NCBI RefSeq assembly: GCF_019279795.1
Contig: NC_056734.1
Span: 2,547,565-2,611,564, forward strand
DNA: 64,000 nucleotides
Source: Protopterus annectens
Taxonomy: Eukaryota; Chordata; Ceratodontiformes; Protopteridae
Direction of reading: 5' to 3'
The translations under genes and the position numbers were made by a program. Position 1 is the stretch's first letter; every line of letters begins with the position of its first letter. This document shows positions 43,876 to 55,990 of the stretch, in pieces. The notes beneath the pieces are model-generated. The model saw nothing but the letters and a program-made list of their open reading frames with translations, was not told the DNA's origin and did not search any database.

Positions 43876-44186
43876 CATACCTCACAACTGTCCAGATTGT
43901 TTTTCAGAGTGTCCAGATTTTTGCTTCATATTTTTGGTCTGTTCCTCATAAAATGTCTGGTTTTCTGGCAAGTCAGTGAGGACTGAAGACACTAAATGAT
44001 GATATACATTTGAGTTTCAGACTTCATATCCATCAGAAAATGCATGCCAATACAAATTCTAATATTCTACCACCTTTCTACGTTTATAAGAGCAATATTT
44101 AACATCTAGCCATATTTTTGGGCCTTTGTTGCCCCATTATTTTAGGCTTTGTTCAGATTTCTTGCACTAAGAGTTTGAAAGGTATG
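43876..44186. mobile_element. hAT-like MITE, copy 3
   Basis: 311 bp, same orientation as copy 2. It starts CATACCTCACAAC and ends GTTTGAAAGGTATG. Shared internal blocks include TATTTTTGGTCTGTTCC and ATTATTTTAG near the right end. The flanks AGTCAAAA and CATCAAAG match at 5 of 8. Confidence 0.75.
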
Positions 44187-46639
44187 CATCAAAGATAGTT
44201 AAAGAGCTAGGTACTTGGTGAATTTTCTGTTTTCATAAAAAGGACTTGCCACTTATCTGTCATGTTTTAACTGGAACTGGGGTTCCCAAGAATCTGATGA
44301 AGCATATGTGACTGACTTGGGACCTAGATATAAAACTGTGAGTTTGGTGAGCTGCACAATTCTTTGTCAAGAAGTATAATTGCCTGGAGCATTAATAAAT
44401 GAGAAAGCATGAATTTAACTATTTCTGAGCCTGAGGTAACTTTATACAAAACTTTGCATGTATGTAGAATAGCAGAAATAACCAGTATTCAAAACAGGAA
44501 CTCACCGAGTGAAGCTAAAATGTGGTAATGCTAAACAGACTATTTCTTTCAAAGTAAAATACAGTGTGAAAAATTCATCACATAGTATAGCAGCTTAGAA
44601 ATACACCATTATATGTGAATCTGATAACACATGTAAAACTGAAAAAATGTTCAGCTCAGCATCCATCATTTCATGTAAGGTGAGAATGTCACCATAACAC
44701 GCAATACCCAGACAAGTAGAGACTGAAGAAAGCATAGGCAACGTAACCATTTTATCTGGTCTGTAAATCAAAGAAAAAGGGGTAGAAAATGTTTTCCAAG
44801 TTACTGTTGCAAATAAAATTAATGACTGCTAGTCATTCACTTGAATGATTTACTGCCTGACCAATACAAATTATCTTCATCAATTTGTTTATGAATGCAG
44901 TAGTTATGTAAGTTGAGATTGTACATGCACTATTTCTTCACTAAACAAAAAAACTCATGTTTTGTAAATATATAAAAAAGAGTGAACTGAAAAAATATCT
45001 GTAAATGGGCGACTCCTTTCTTTTAAGTAAGATAGCAGAATGGAATGCAATGTAATAACTAAAGGTTCAGTGAACAGGATTGAAAGGCTTGCTGTTGGGA
45101 GTCTAAAGCTTCATCAGAGACACATTGTAGTCACAAGCTGAAACCCTTGGGTCAGAAAGAGTTAGGTGTATAAAAACAAAAAAATCTAGTTAATTGTTTC
45201 AAGTTAAGTCAGTACAACAGTTAATCATTTTGGGAAAATTTGCTTGTAAATACCAGCAATAATAAAGTATGTAGCAAGCAGATGGAAAAGCAACACTCTA
45301 GACGTCACAATGTAGTCAGAATCAAAGAGATCAATATTTGCATGTCTGAAAAATCAATGATTTACAGACTTGCTGAGAACATGATTCACTTTTTATGAAG
45401 TAAATTAAGTAAACCTAACAATATCACACCAGTAGTCTTTTTGTACTTCTTTTCAGTCCCTAAACTGATTCCATGACATTTGTACTGTGCATACTTGCTT
45501 GAACTGGAATGTGTATTTCCTTCAAGTTGCTTTTTGCTTTGAACTAAAAATGTGAGAAAATACATTAATGGGTTTGCTGGTTAAATTGTCTGCATTTCTG
45601 TTTTATTTATTTGTCAGTCACATAACCCCACTAGGCATAAATGCCTCTTTTTCTTGAGTTACACGGGAGCACACTGGTTTAATCAACTTGCTCAAAGTCA
45701 CAGAACAGGTAAATAGAGACTAAAGGAACCAAACCTAGGACCACTGGGTGAATCTTATTAGCTGTTCATAGTTTTATTCTTCTGCACTAAACTGTAAGAT
45801 GTAATGTCCCCATGGTACAACTTTAGTGCATACAACATATGACCTTCTGCCAGATTACTTATAAATATACTGAAACAGATCACTTTCTGTCCTGATCACA
45901 TTAATGCCATCTTAGTTACTCTTTCTTCATATGAATGAATTCTTGTTAATATAGCTTTCTGACTCTTCAATTTTTATCCATGCTGCCTTCCTAGGATCCA
46001 AGTCAAGTATAACTTATTTACTAGCCTTTCATGCTAAGAGCCTTGCTAAATTTTAAGTAGATTACATACACTGTCACTTTTTAATTTAATACCACAGTTA
46101 CCTAGCCAAAGAACCCAAAAAGATTTGTTTGGCATCATCTACCTAATATGAAATCATGCTGACTTGCGTACTACACTCTACAAGCTTCACTAAATATTTA
46201 AAAAAAATCTTTTTTCTTCAGCAAATTATTCCCTATTTTTCCTGGTATTTCATATCCACCACTATGCTCCCACTCTTGCTGAATGGAAATAACATTTGCC
46301 CTCTCCCAGTAATTAGAATCCTTACTTTCCTCATATGATTTATTTAAAAGGTTAGTAAACAATATCACCTCTTCTCTTCCGTGCTAAGTATGCTAGAATT
46401 AATCTCTACAGGCCCTATTGCCTTGTGTGCATTTATCTTATTTTCAATTCATTCAGGACCATTTCTTTTGTGTGCATACTGAGGGCAATCACTTTTTATG
46501 AGCCTTTCTACTGGTTGGTTCTGGTAAGTATTCATTCTCTTCTACAGAAAAAAAAAATAAACAAAGGTATTAATTTAACATTCCTGCTTATTTGTAAAAT
46601 CTTTATGCCCAATCTCCAGGGTCAGGAGCTTGCGTTTAT
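44187..46639. other. Mostly unassigned stretch with a MIR-like SINE
   Basis: Apart from the CORE/MIR-like segment at 45,600-45,760 no gene or repeat family was recognised. Confidence 0.5.
45600..45760 (-). repeat. CORE-SINE/MIR-like fragment
   Basis: AACTTGCTCAAAGTCACAG followed by a purine-rich stretch and AACCTAGGACC resembles the ACTTGCCCAAGGTCACA... AACCCAGG core of MIR-type SINEs. It is preceded by a (TTTA)-like segment. Confidence 0.5.
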
Positions 46640-47183
46640 ATCACGTTATTGAAAGATGAAAATAGCGAATGCTATTTCATCGAACCTAAAATATCTAAAC
46701 CACATAATATCTAACATTCAGAACAGCAAATTTTTTCCTTGGGAAAAAATTCGCTATTCCGAAACACATACACACAACACAAGCACACCTAAAAAACATC
46801 AATACACACACACATACACTTATAATCCTACAACTAACCCTACACTAAACTATACATACACTACTATCTATCCACTTACCTTAACCTAAACCCTAACCAT
46901 AAGGTCCGTCACTATCGCACACTCACCTTACCCGTGCTCTAACCCTAACTCACCTAACCAGCGCCCTAATCCTAACAACCACACAATCGCACACTTACCT
47001 GAACCCGACCCGTAAATCTCCACCCCAGCGCTGAAAATAGCAAAGCCACAGAACCGGCCAACCAGATTCTTTCCCTAGGAAAGAATTTGGTGTTCTGCAG
47101 CTTCGCTATTTTTAGCGTTCGATTAAAACAGGTCGATATTAGAACATTCAAAGTTTTAAAACTTCGATGTTCTGATATCGACC
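46640..47183. mobile_element. Palindrome-rich foldback/MITE-like element
   Basis: Both ends fold on themselves: GATGAAAATAGCGAATGC...TTCATC at ~46,655-46,682, and a 53-bp near-perfect palindrome centred on TTTAAA at 47,131-47,183. Inner short palindromes sit around TTCCTTGGGAAAAAA (~46,735) and TTTCCCTAGGAAAG (~47,070). AATAGCGAA and ATCGAAC occur inverted at both ends. The middle is C/A-rich with scattered AACCCTAAC-like words. No open frame. Superfamily not recognised. Confidence 0.6.
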
Positions 47184-47312
47184 CAGGAGCTTGGCATAAT
47201 GGTTAACATATTTTCCTTATAGACACAAGGTGCAGGGTTTGATTCTCATATAGAGTGATTAGCCAGGCTTAAAATGGCCCACAAGCACAGTTAGCCTAGT
47301 ATGAACCTAACC
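47184..47312 (+). mobile_element. tRNA-derived SINE with CR1-type 3' tail
   Basis: The head has an A box TGGCATAATGG (47,192-47,202) and a B box GGTTTGATTC (47,236-47,245). The tail, CAGGCTTAAAATGGCCC then TAGCCTAGTATGAACCTAAC, matches the 3' terminus of the CR1 copies (AGGCTTGTATAGGCCC, TAGCCTAGTACCTACCTATG). SINEs with a LINE-derived tail are normally mobilised by that LINE. It begins directly at the end of the foldback element. Confidence 0.75.
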
Positions 47313-49787
47313 ATCCATTTTGATTTTAGCCTCCTCCTACCCTAACTTTCAATGATCTTTTTTATATTTCTAGAAGACATTTCCTTCTATTTCAGGTAAC
47401 GTTGTCTCTTCTCTGCTTGGGCCTCCTGTTCTCTGACTGTCCTATGTATTTCCTTCTTTTATAGTTGTTTTAAGTTCCTTTTTCTGTTTTCTTATACATC
47501 CTAAATGTAATGTATACTCCTTATTTTCAGAACCACGAATCACACTGTTTCCCTTTGTTTGTACTGAAAAATAGTTTCACACACAGAACAATATTTGTGC
47601 AATTGAAGACTTGATGTTTTCATATTGGCTTTCCTTCCTTAATCTGCCAGGTTTGTCCAAGTATGCACACATTGTATTCATTGTAGGATCTATGTCTGAG
47701 ATGTACATGTTACATTCCGTGACTTGTTCTGCCTTATTGACTAACAGTAGCAGTTTTCAGTGCATTTTTTTTGTTTTTCTTGACTAACAGTAACTTCAGA
47801 GGGGTCTCAGTAATAACACATGCTTTTTATTGCATATTAAAATAAATGTCTGTGCTATCCATAAAACATTACATTATGTATTCCTACATGAAGTATGTAG
47901 TATCGCAGATGTTGTGGAGATATGTATGGGAAAGGTTTACGCTGTGCACAGATACCATGTAGGTAGCATAGTGTTTCTGGGCCCATTCCTCCTAAATATG
48001 TATCACAACACCTATGTGTCTTTTTTATCACTGACAAGGATAAATATTCTCCTGAGTAGCCGTGACAAGCATCAACTCTGACAACACATATAGGAGTGAC
48101 TTCTGCATTCTCAGTGCAAAATGTCAGTGAAATTTGTTGCTACCTGTTCTGCAATTGTACTAGAATATAAGGCATAACGTGTGCACTTAACTATTTTGGC
48201 TTTCATGTTTCTAGATGTGAGAAGCACATACAACTAGGATGACTGCATGTGCGATGTCACTCAAGCATGCATGCCCCTCTCATTCTCTATGACATAATGA
48301 TACCATGTACCAATGAATATATGGTGTCTACTAGAAACAGCTTGCATTTCTGTGGTGCATGTTGCATTGTCCCAGCCAACATGTGAAACTACTAGGTGCG
48401 TGTGGTATGTAGTCCTGTTTTAGGTGCTGCCACCACTCTTATGACATCTTTGTCCTTCATTGTCCCTCTCCTATCTTCAGCAAGACTGTCAGTAATACCC
48501 ATTGCATTTTTCTCTGGTCATCGGTAACTCAGATTTTTGTCTCTGCTGCATCACTTGCATAATCAAGCACAGCCAATTGCATTATACTTCTATTTATGGT
48601 CCAGCTCTACTAAGTTACATTTTAGTTTTCATTGACAAAAGCGTTCTTTGTTTTTATGAGGCATTTCTCTAAAATCAGATTTTATTTTGGCATATTTTGA
48701 AACAGCCTGGGTGTCTGCACAGCTCTCGTCTTTTGTGAGTGCAGTCACGTATGTTTCAAGAAAAAAGCAAATTGCAGAATGCAAACTCACCAGACTATTC
48801 TAAGTCCCACTGGATACGTCTGTGTGACTAGAAAAGAGTAGTCACTGTAGCTTTCTCTTTTATTTATTTCAAAGCCTGGGGTCCAGCTTTTGGAAGATAC
48901 ACCTTTTTATGTGCTAAAATCAGGTTATTGCTTTTTTATTATAAATACATAATAACGTGTAATGTCTACGATGTTTCCTTTTCCTTCATGATCCAGATTT
49001 ACCTGGTTAAATAAAATGTTTAACAGAATTCAAGCATCAAAACCAAATACATTAAACTTAATCTTTATGTGTACTGTCTGATGTAAGACAGTAGCAATAA
49101 CAGTCTTAACTCTTTAATATGCAAAAATATTCCAGTGTGCAAAGTCTAACATGTTTTAAACCTGCAACAACAATAATGCTTTAAACTGCTTTTTAAACAT
49201 ATTCTTACTGTAGCTGTTCAGTTTTAACAGTATCAGAAAAAACAAAAGTCCTCGGATAAGTAACAGGAGGAATCTAGCAAAAGACATATGCTACTGCTTC
49301 CATGCGTATTATTTTATACAACAGATATATTTGTATATACCAAACATAGTTATCTGTTAATCTGGTAATGTGAAAAGGCACAGTTGCTTCTTTTCAGGTG
49401 TGACCCAGGGCCACTGTCTGATTAAGTGAGTAGCTCAAAGTCACATGATAAGCAAATAATGATTGGAGGAATCAGAGCCCTTGGACTCCAGGGTGAAATT
49501 AATTCATAGCTGATAACCTTAATATGTTGTATTAGGCAGATGTGCCATTATTCTAGCAATTTAATGCAGTAATTAAATTATAAAACAATACCTGTAAACC
49601 AAATCAATATTGCCTATGCAAAGACCAGCAAAATTATTTTAGACTTTCTATCTTTAAATAAAAAAAAAAGTTATGTGCACCTTGCTAAGATTTCCTGACT
49701 AAATGTGTGCATGAAGACACAGCTTGTGATTTTAGTAACAGCTTGCTCTGAGACAACATCAGCATATGCTGAATTCTTCAGATCTTC
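47313..49787. other. Mostly unassigned stretch
   Basis: Only a MIR-like fragment (49,385-49,510) was recognised. The short frame at 47,830-48,081 shows no family resemblance. Confidence 0.5.
49385..49510 (-). repeat. CORE-SINE/MIR-like fragment
   Basis: GTAGCTCAAAGTCACATGA, then GATTGGAGGAATCAGAGCCC and TTGGACTCCAGG, follow the MIR core layout. Ends are indistinct. Confidence 0.45.
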
Positions 49788-49789
49788 TT

Positions 49790-52700
49790 GGGACCATTAT
49801 TTAGAAACATAGTATGCCTGGATCAAAACTCTTACCCCATGTTTATCACAGGTATAAAGTGTATCATTGATAATCATAATTCAGACATCACACCTCCACT
49901 ACTTTACAAGCATGCAGCAGGGGGGAGTGAACATGTCACAGATGTGATTGTTACTGCCAGGTGGTCTGGCACAGAATGCAAAACATCCTGCCATGCAGCT
50001 CTTATACCAACAGTTATCAGCCTCCTAGCTTAATATTACTTGAATTACACCCCCCCTCCCCCACATACTCATCAGCAGCAAATACCTGCCACTCCAAACC
50101 TCTTGTTCATTCTCATCTTAACAGGTATGAATGATTTGGTCACCAAAGCCATTCTAATGTTTATTTGAGCAGCCTTCTTAGTCTAACAGTCACTAGTCCC
50201 CAGTCCTCATACATTCCAGCAACAATTTTAGTTTACTGTCATGACTTCCATGCCTGTCAGTTTCCTACTGTCCATCAGTCAGGATCAAGCATCCAAGCAT
50301 CCTCTCCTGTCTAACAAATGTTAGTGTCCTCAGCCACCCCAACATACCCTGTAACCAAACACAACCACAAGCCTACTCCACCAGGCCTAGAGAAAATATA
50401 TATCCTTTGCCTACTTCCTAACTCATCCTTGTGGTGGCCAGGTTTATCTCTCCACTGCTATGCCTACTGTTAGATCATTAAGTACCCACCCAACAGAAAT
50501 TATATTAGTCACCCCCAACCAGCAGGTTGGTAATCAGTTCTGTCATCCTCCATCCAAGCTGCCAACTCTATGCATTGCAGACTGGATCAGATATTCCATC
50601 AAGCCAAACCCACATAAGCCATGGTTTCTCATTAGCATCGAGTTTTGTATCCAGTTTGGGTGCCATAATTAAAACAACCACAGTGTTACTCCTAGTCTGT
50701 AACCTCCTCATACATCTTAGCCTCTTAGTGCAAGAAATCTGGACAAAGCCTAAAATAATGAGGGACAAAGGCCCAAAAATAGGGACTGATTTTAAATATT
50801 GCTCATTAACTTAGAAAGTTGCTAGAATAACAGATTTTTGGTTAGCATGGATCTGAAGGATATAAAGTCTGAAACTCAAATGTGTGTCATTATTTAGTGA
50901 CTTTAGCCCTCAGTGATTTGCCAGAAAACCATAAATTTTATGAGGAACAGACCAAAAATATGAGACACAAATCTGGGTATTCTATGAAAATCTGGACAGT
51001 TGAGATGGATACATTTCCCAACTCTTCTTTTCAAGTTCACCTCCTGGACTGTCTGCATTTTGTACACATGCTTCATAGCTCCTACACGGCTCCTCATTTG
51101 CCTTTCCCCCACATACTGTGCAGTTGATAGCCAATTATTTAAACAACATTAGCAGCCTACACCAGTCATATACAACAAACTGACCCTTGTACCACTGAGT
51201 ATCACAGATTCAAATACAATAAACCATGCTCAGTACAATAACATACCTGCCCAAGGAAATATTTAATTCTATTCCTCTTCTAAACATTTTCAGTATGCAC
51301 AGTATCAGCCATGTTAAACGATCAATATATGACATTTAAAGCACTATAGCATAAAGAATAAACTAAACTTTATTGATTCACAATCATCAATGTATGAAGT
51401 AGAAATTAGAGCAATCAGAGAAACGACCAAAATCTGACAACCCTTTCACTGTATTCTAAACAGTGACAACAGCTTTCAGAAATTATATACAAGACACACG
51501 TGCAGAAGGCATGAAGCATCTAATATAAAATATCATTCCTCTTAACCTCATTGCTTCTAATTCCACTACAAATGACACATCATCTTAATGACTTCCTACA
51601 TGAATCTGCCTTAGTAATGCCTTGAAGCTTGATCAGCTACAGGAAGTCAATGCCCAACCTGCCAAATGCAACCCCGTCAATCCAAGATAATCCAAAGTAA
51701 TTTTTCGCAGTGGGGCTGTAGATAATTTTGTTTCCTAAACCCCTTATTTAAATATACTATGTCTGTGAAAAAAACAGTTGCAGGAAAATGCTAAAACATT
51801 CTGAAAGTGAAAACAGGACCCACATGAATTGTGTTCTCATGGTTCAGCCTAAAAGTACAAAACACTCATTAGGGACTTTGATTTAGGGGAGACAAGATCT
51901 GTGAGTTTACACTTATTCAGATACTTTACACTGAAAGCTTAATCTCCCCTTCAAACTCTGTATGTCACCACCCTCTAGAGTAACTCCAATCAAATCTATT
52001 CTTTCCTTTGTTAGACTATAAACATTTAATTCTGCTTGATGACCTAAAAGCTAGCTGGCATGATCAGCACCTGTCTCTACCTTATCACCATATAGGATAA
52101 TATATCGTCCAGCAAACTAAAGTAACACCATATGCAAAACAAAATGACTTCTTACTAGATGTTATCTTTATGTTCATTCATTACAAGTGTACATTAACAT
52201 CCGTACTCCCTAATGTCATTAGTGATCACTGTTCTGTAACCCCAGTTCGCTCTTTTAAATCACCCAAAATACCCCACATATATAAAGTATAGTCATTGTC
52301 ATCTCTTAAAGAACAATACATTTTCCTACACTTATCTAACAGTGTGTGCAGCAATATTTGCACAATGTGCGATATAAACCAAGCATTTGACTTCTTCACA
52401 AATTAAATCCTCATTCAAAATGACCCTGTCCAATCACAAGAAAAGTTATTTGATGAGAGTGTCTCAGTCCAAGTGCTGAACTTATGGGTTTACGTAGACA
52501 AACAGACAAGTACTGGAACCAATGGAAAAGGAAAGGATATTCTCTGACCCTCCCAATTCCTAGTACCTGCAACATACCACATGAATCACCATAAAAGCAA
52601 CAATACCATCTTATTTAAACAAACAGTGATCTTCAAAAATGTTAGACAGAATACAAACACATCCAGAATGTATATCCTCAAAAAATAAGTTCTTTAGCAT

Positions 52701-53010
52701 TCTTTAACTTACAGAAATAAGCTTCTCTCAGTATTGAACGTAACACACTGCAGAATTATTTTTTCTCCTTCATGGCAAGTACTCCATTAGGACACAATCT
52801 TAAACAGGCCTTCTAGATTCATGCTCAATACTGTAACCTTGACCTACCAAATTCTACGTTAAATCATTTTCATCCAAAATGTTGCTGTCCTAACTAGACA
52901 ATTCCTCCAGCTCCCCAGACTGAGAACATCCCATCTTCCTCAAAAAGGCTGTCCCAAATTTGAATCCCACTGGTCTATGTATATTTAATTTGTCACTTTT
53001 TACCTCTAGC
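49790..53010 (+). mobile_element. Decayed L2/Rex1-like LINE, endonuclease and possible esterase
   Basis: Scattered motifs lie in plausible LINE order. LILTGMNDLVTK (~50,115-50,150) looks like an SGNH block III. MPTVRSLSTHPTEI (~50,460-50,500) looks like the endonuclease start LNxRSL. HLILLDDLKASWHDQ (~52,020-52,065) stands for GDFN, and VLPNVISDHCSVTPV (~52,205-52,250) gives the SDH box with its His. A hAT-like MITE (50,709-51,012) sits inside. No long frame survives; the RT is not convincingly visible. Extent is approximate. Confidence 0.45.
50709..51012. mobile_element. hAT-like MITE, copy 4
   Basis: About 304 bp, same orientation as copy 1: CTCTTAGTGCAAGAAATC near the left, then ATTATTTAGTGACTTTAGCC, and CAGTTGAGATGGATAC at the right. 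The termini are degraded and the flanking octamers do not match convincingly. Confidence 0.65.
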
Positions 53011-53789
53011 ACAGTATTCATTCATTGGAAGATGACCATAACAGTACTGCTTAAAAAAATTAAACTTCTGCCTTTTTTATGGGCCCATTATGAAACTACC
53101 CTAGAGTTTCAGAAATGCAGTGTCCACAGTCGCAGCCAAGCCATCATTACTCACACTGTGTGCAGAATGAGTGGCAATGTTTATTGCCTGTACATGCAGT
53201 CAGGCCATTGTGTATGACAAGCAGCTCCTCATTGTAGTCACAATGCAGACTGAAGGCCAGGTCATGTTAGATTATCAATCACTGCCCATTTAAAGTACAA
53301 GCAGCTGAAGTAAAGACTGAATGGTCACAAGCACCTGCAGTAGTCGTCATTGTGAGTCCTTCCATAATGTTATTGGCAATGTTAATGTAACGTACAGCCA
53401 TTTGTATCCAAAGAAATGTTCCACATAGGTGAGATGTCATGGATAGGTAATGGTGGAGTAAATGTCCCACCATTGCAACCAAAACAACAGAGATGAATAA
53501 AACAGTGCAAATGATGTTAACCACCAAAACAGGGCAGCAAAACACAATGGAGAAGGTGACAAGACAATTCTTGAATGTAGGGCAATGTGAAACTTAGATA
53601 GGACAGGTGAGATACAATAGTAACAATGATGTACTGACCTGCATCAGTCCTGACAGCATCAGACTGTGAGCAATAAGCCTGTACTGTGCTGTGAATATTA
53701 TTTAAAAGGAAAATATGAAAGCCTCAAGGGAGATGGCCCATCAGTTCAATTCACTTGCCAGCATATCCTTCATTCCCTAGCATGCAGTC
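53011..53789. other. Unassigned stretch
   Basis: No family was recognised; only short chance frames. Confidence 0.45.
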
Positions 53790-53971
53790 AAACTAAAAGG
53801 GATATATATCAGGGAAAGGTAGCACATTTGCAGCGTGATATCAAGAAAAGAAACAGAGGCCTCAAAGGACTTTAAAACCATGCATTTCCTGATGATATTC
53901 TTGTTATAAATACATTAGCACACTGCAGTCAGGCTAAGATGAGTCATAAAAAACACATAGGGCAAATGTAG

Positions 53972-53992
53972 CAAAAAAAAAAAAAAAAAAAA
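53972..53992. repeat. Poly(A) run
   Basis: About 20 consecutive A residues inside the second satellite unit. Confidence 0.9.
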
Positions 53993-54092
53993 GACGGGCT
54001 TCATAGCATTTGAGCCAATGTCTTTCCTAGTAATATTCTGCACAAACAAGAGCTGCCACAGAAGCAGTCAGAGTAAATGAGGTCATAAAAAG

Positions 54093-54096
<4 letters not shown>

Positions 54097-54157
<61 letters not shown>
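54097..54157. repeat. (TA)n microsatellite
   Basis: About 30 AT dinucleotides inside the third satellite unit, expanded from its CACATATCA start. Confidence 0.95.
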
Positions 54158-54158
<1 letters not shown>

Positions 54159-55049
54159 AAGAAATGTAATACATTTGAAGACTGATAGCAAGAAAAGAAT
54201 CACGCGATTTGAACCCATGCCTTTCCCAATAATATTCTCCATACTAAAGGATTAACAATAGGAGCTACTAAAACAGTGTGACCAAAAGGGGTCATATAAA
54301 ACACATATCAGAGAATTGTAGCACAATTGCAAGACTAATAGCAGAAAAAGAAAGACAAGCTTTAATGAACCTGAGTCCCGATGTTTCCCAGTCATACTGT
54401 CCATACCAGCCAGTGCATTAGCAAAGAGAGCCACTGAAACAGTCACACTGAAAGGGCTCATAAAACACACATATCAAGGGAATGTAGCACATCTGCTGAC
54501 TGCAAACTGAGCATTGTAAAACATACAATCCTTGGTGATTAACTCCCCTCAAGCCAGTGCATTAACACAGTACAAATCATTTTATGAGTGTACCGAGACA
54601 TCAAAACACTTCAAATAAAGGCATTATCTTTACTTTCAGATTTGCATGATGAGGCACAGCCATGATTAGATCATTTGAATAACCAATGGCAAGATCATAG
54701 CAAGTGACCAGGATTGGACTTCATTTTTGCCATAGGAGAAGAAGTGACATTTATCATTGGTTGTACATGTGCATCAGTGCTGCTCTCTGCAACTGTTGCA
54801 CAACATCTGACCACAGAAAAATGCATTTTCATCTAAGTCCTGTTTAGGCACGTGTGGTGTTTTTATCTGTTTCTGTCCTGATTATAGGTTGGAAATGGAA
54901 ATATAGGATAGAGATGAAAAGGGGAAATAAAGAAAGGACAGAATGCAAGGTGAGCAAATAAAGAATGAGCAGGACAGAGGTAGGACAGGGATATACTTCT
55001 TAATTTCTTAGCTCAATAATCCTTGAGCATTACAACCACACTTGTAATT

Positions 55050-55171
55050 ATTTGATGATATAAATCCTCAATTATTTGTTAGAAAAGCCAATATTTTAAG
55101 ATGAGTACATCAAGCAATAGGAGCCAATCATGTGAACATTAGTCAAATATTTGTGAAGTTTAAGAGGTATG
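55050..55171. mobile_element. hAT-like MITE, copy 5, truncated
   Basis: Only the right part remains: TAAATCCTCAATTATTTG, then AATATTTTAAGATGAG and AAGTTTAAGAGGTATG. It aligns with copy 1 from its CCTCAATTATTTGCC block to the end. Confidence 0.6.
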
Positions 55172-55511
55172 GGTGTGAATAATGTTCTCTGGGCCAGGCG
55201 CACTTTTATTTATTTATTTTTTAGAAAAGAAAAGTTGAAGAAGTAAGTCCGAAAAATAAGCTGTTGGTAAGAGGGGGTGGTTAACTAGCAGGAAAAGACA
55301 GACATGACTGACAGGGTGTGGAGTAATACAATGAGATGGGGGAACACAATGCTGAAGGAGCTATCAGACAAGCAGAAGAAAGACTGGTGAGAACAGAATT
55401 GTACAGCAACCAGTAGAGTGGCATAGGCATAAAATGGAGGGGAACACAGGGTTGGGAAGAGGACTAGGCTTTCAAAGCTGCAGTCTCTGTCAGCCTAGAA
55501 TCAGTGGGAGA
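55172..55511. other. Unassigned purine-rich stretch
   Basis: GA-rich sequence without recognised features, similar in flavour to 12,360-12,760. Confidence 0.4.
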
Positions 55512-55990
55512 TTACTTGTCACCCTGGGAACTATCAACACTAGGTCCTGCCTCATAGGGTTTAGTCAGTGTTGGGCAGGAATATGACTCAACAAGTTGCC
55601 ACAGCCTGGTCGTCATGTAGCTGATGTGGGCATTCACTTTCCTGTCTTTATCTCCCTCACAAGCTCTGCCAACGTCTGACAGATGACAAACGGTCACCTC
55701 CGCTTGAACTGTTATTGGCAGGTACCACTGTTCGGCTACTGAAGCAGGTGGTGCAGATAGGGCAGGAGGTGTGGAAGCAGCTATGACAGATTGGGACCAA
55801 GGTGTGCTGGGTGCCTCTCATAGAGTCCAACCATCTCTCTGCTGGATGTCCTTGCTTCCTCTTGCCTTCTTCCTTTCCCTCCCAAATCTTCTTTGGCATA
55901 CTGTCTTTTTCATTCCTGCACATCTGTGGGGGGATGACAGGGCTTGCCATTGGGTTAGGCACAGTTTGCTGTGCTGCTGCATATCATAGC
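55512..55990 (-). pseudogene. Unidentified exon-like frame interrupted by an RTE fragment
   Basis: Reading leftward, QQTVPNPMASPVIPPQMC is followed by an RTE C-terminal fragment, then APSTPWSQSVIAASTPPALS and the frame VCHLSDVGRACEGDKDRK, HISYMTTRLWQLVES, ending SVDSSQGDK-stop. The parts around the RTE piece look like one Ser/Pro-rich protein exon, perhaps from a DNA transposon, but I do not recognise it. Confidence 0.3.
55829..55945 (-). mobile_element. RTE LINE C-terminal fragment
   Basis: MPKKIWEGKEEGKRKQGHPA and ERWLDSMR are the C-terminal end of an RTE-type ORF2, closely related to 57,480-57,515 and 58,881-58,960. Here the GGATGTCCTTGC site is uninterrupted, whereas the other copy carries CR1 copy F at that point. 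Confidence 0.75.

Larger units (their letters stand above)
53790..54590 (-). repeat. Tandem array with tRNA-like units, ~145-210 bp, about five copies
   Basis: Units start near 53,798, 53,948, 54,091, 54,300 and 54,466 with ACACATATCA(A/G)GGGAATGT-like words. Each continues with AGCAAGAAAAGAAA, then CAT(G/T)CCTTTCCCAGTAATATTC, CCAGTGCATTAGCA and a CAGTCACACT...TCATAAAA end. On the minus strand unit 3 has a B-box-like GGGTTCAAATC, and unit 4 has AGTGGCTCTCTTTGCTAATG in A-box position. Poly(A) and (TA)n runs have expanded inside units 2 and 3. Confidence 0.7.

Noticed and set aside
46860..47020. Interstitial telomere sequence
   Set aside because: AACCCTAAC-like words are scattered and irregular; there is no uninterrupted CCCTAA array.
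47830..48081. Small protein-coding gene
   Set aside because: The frame shows no recognisable motif, no support from context, and is of chance length.
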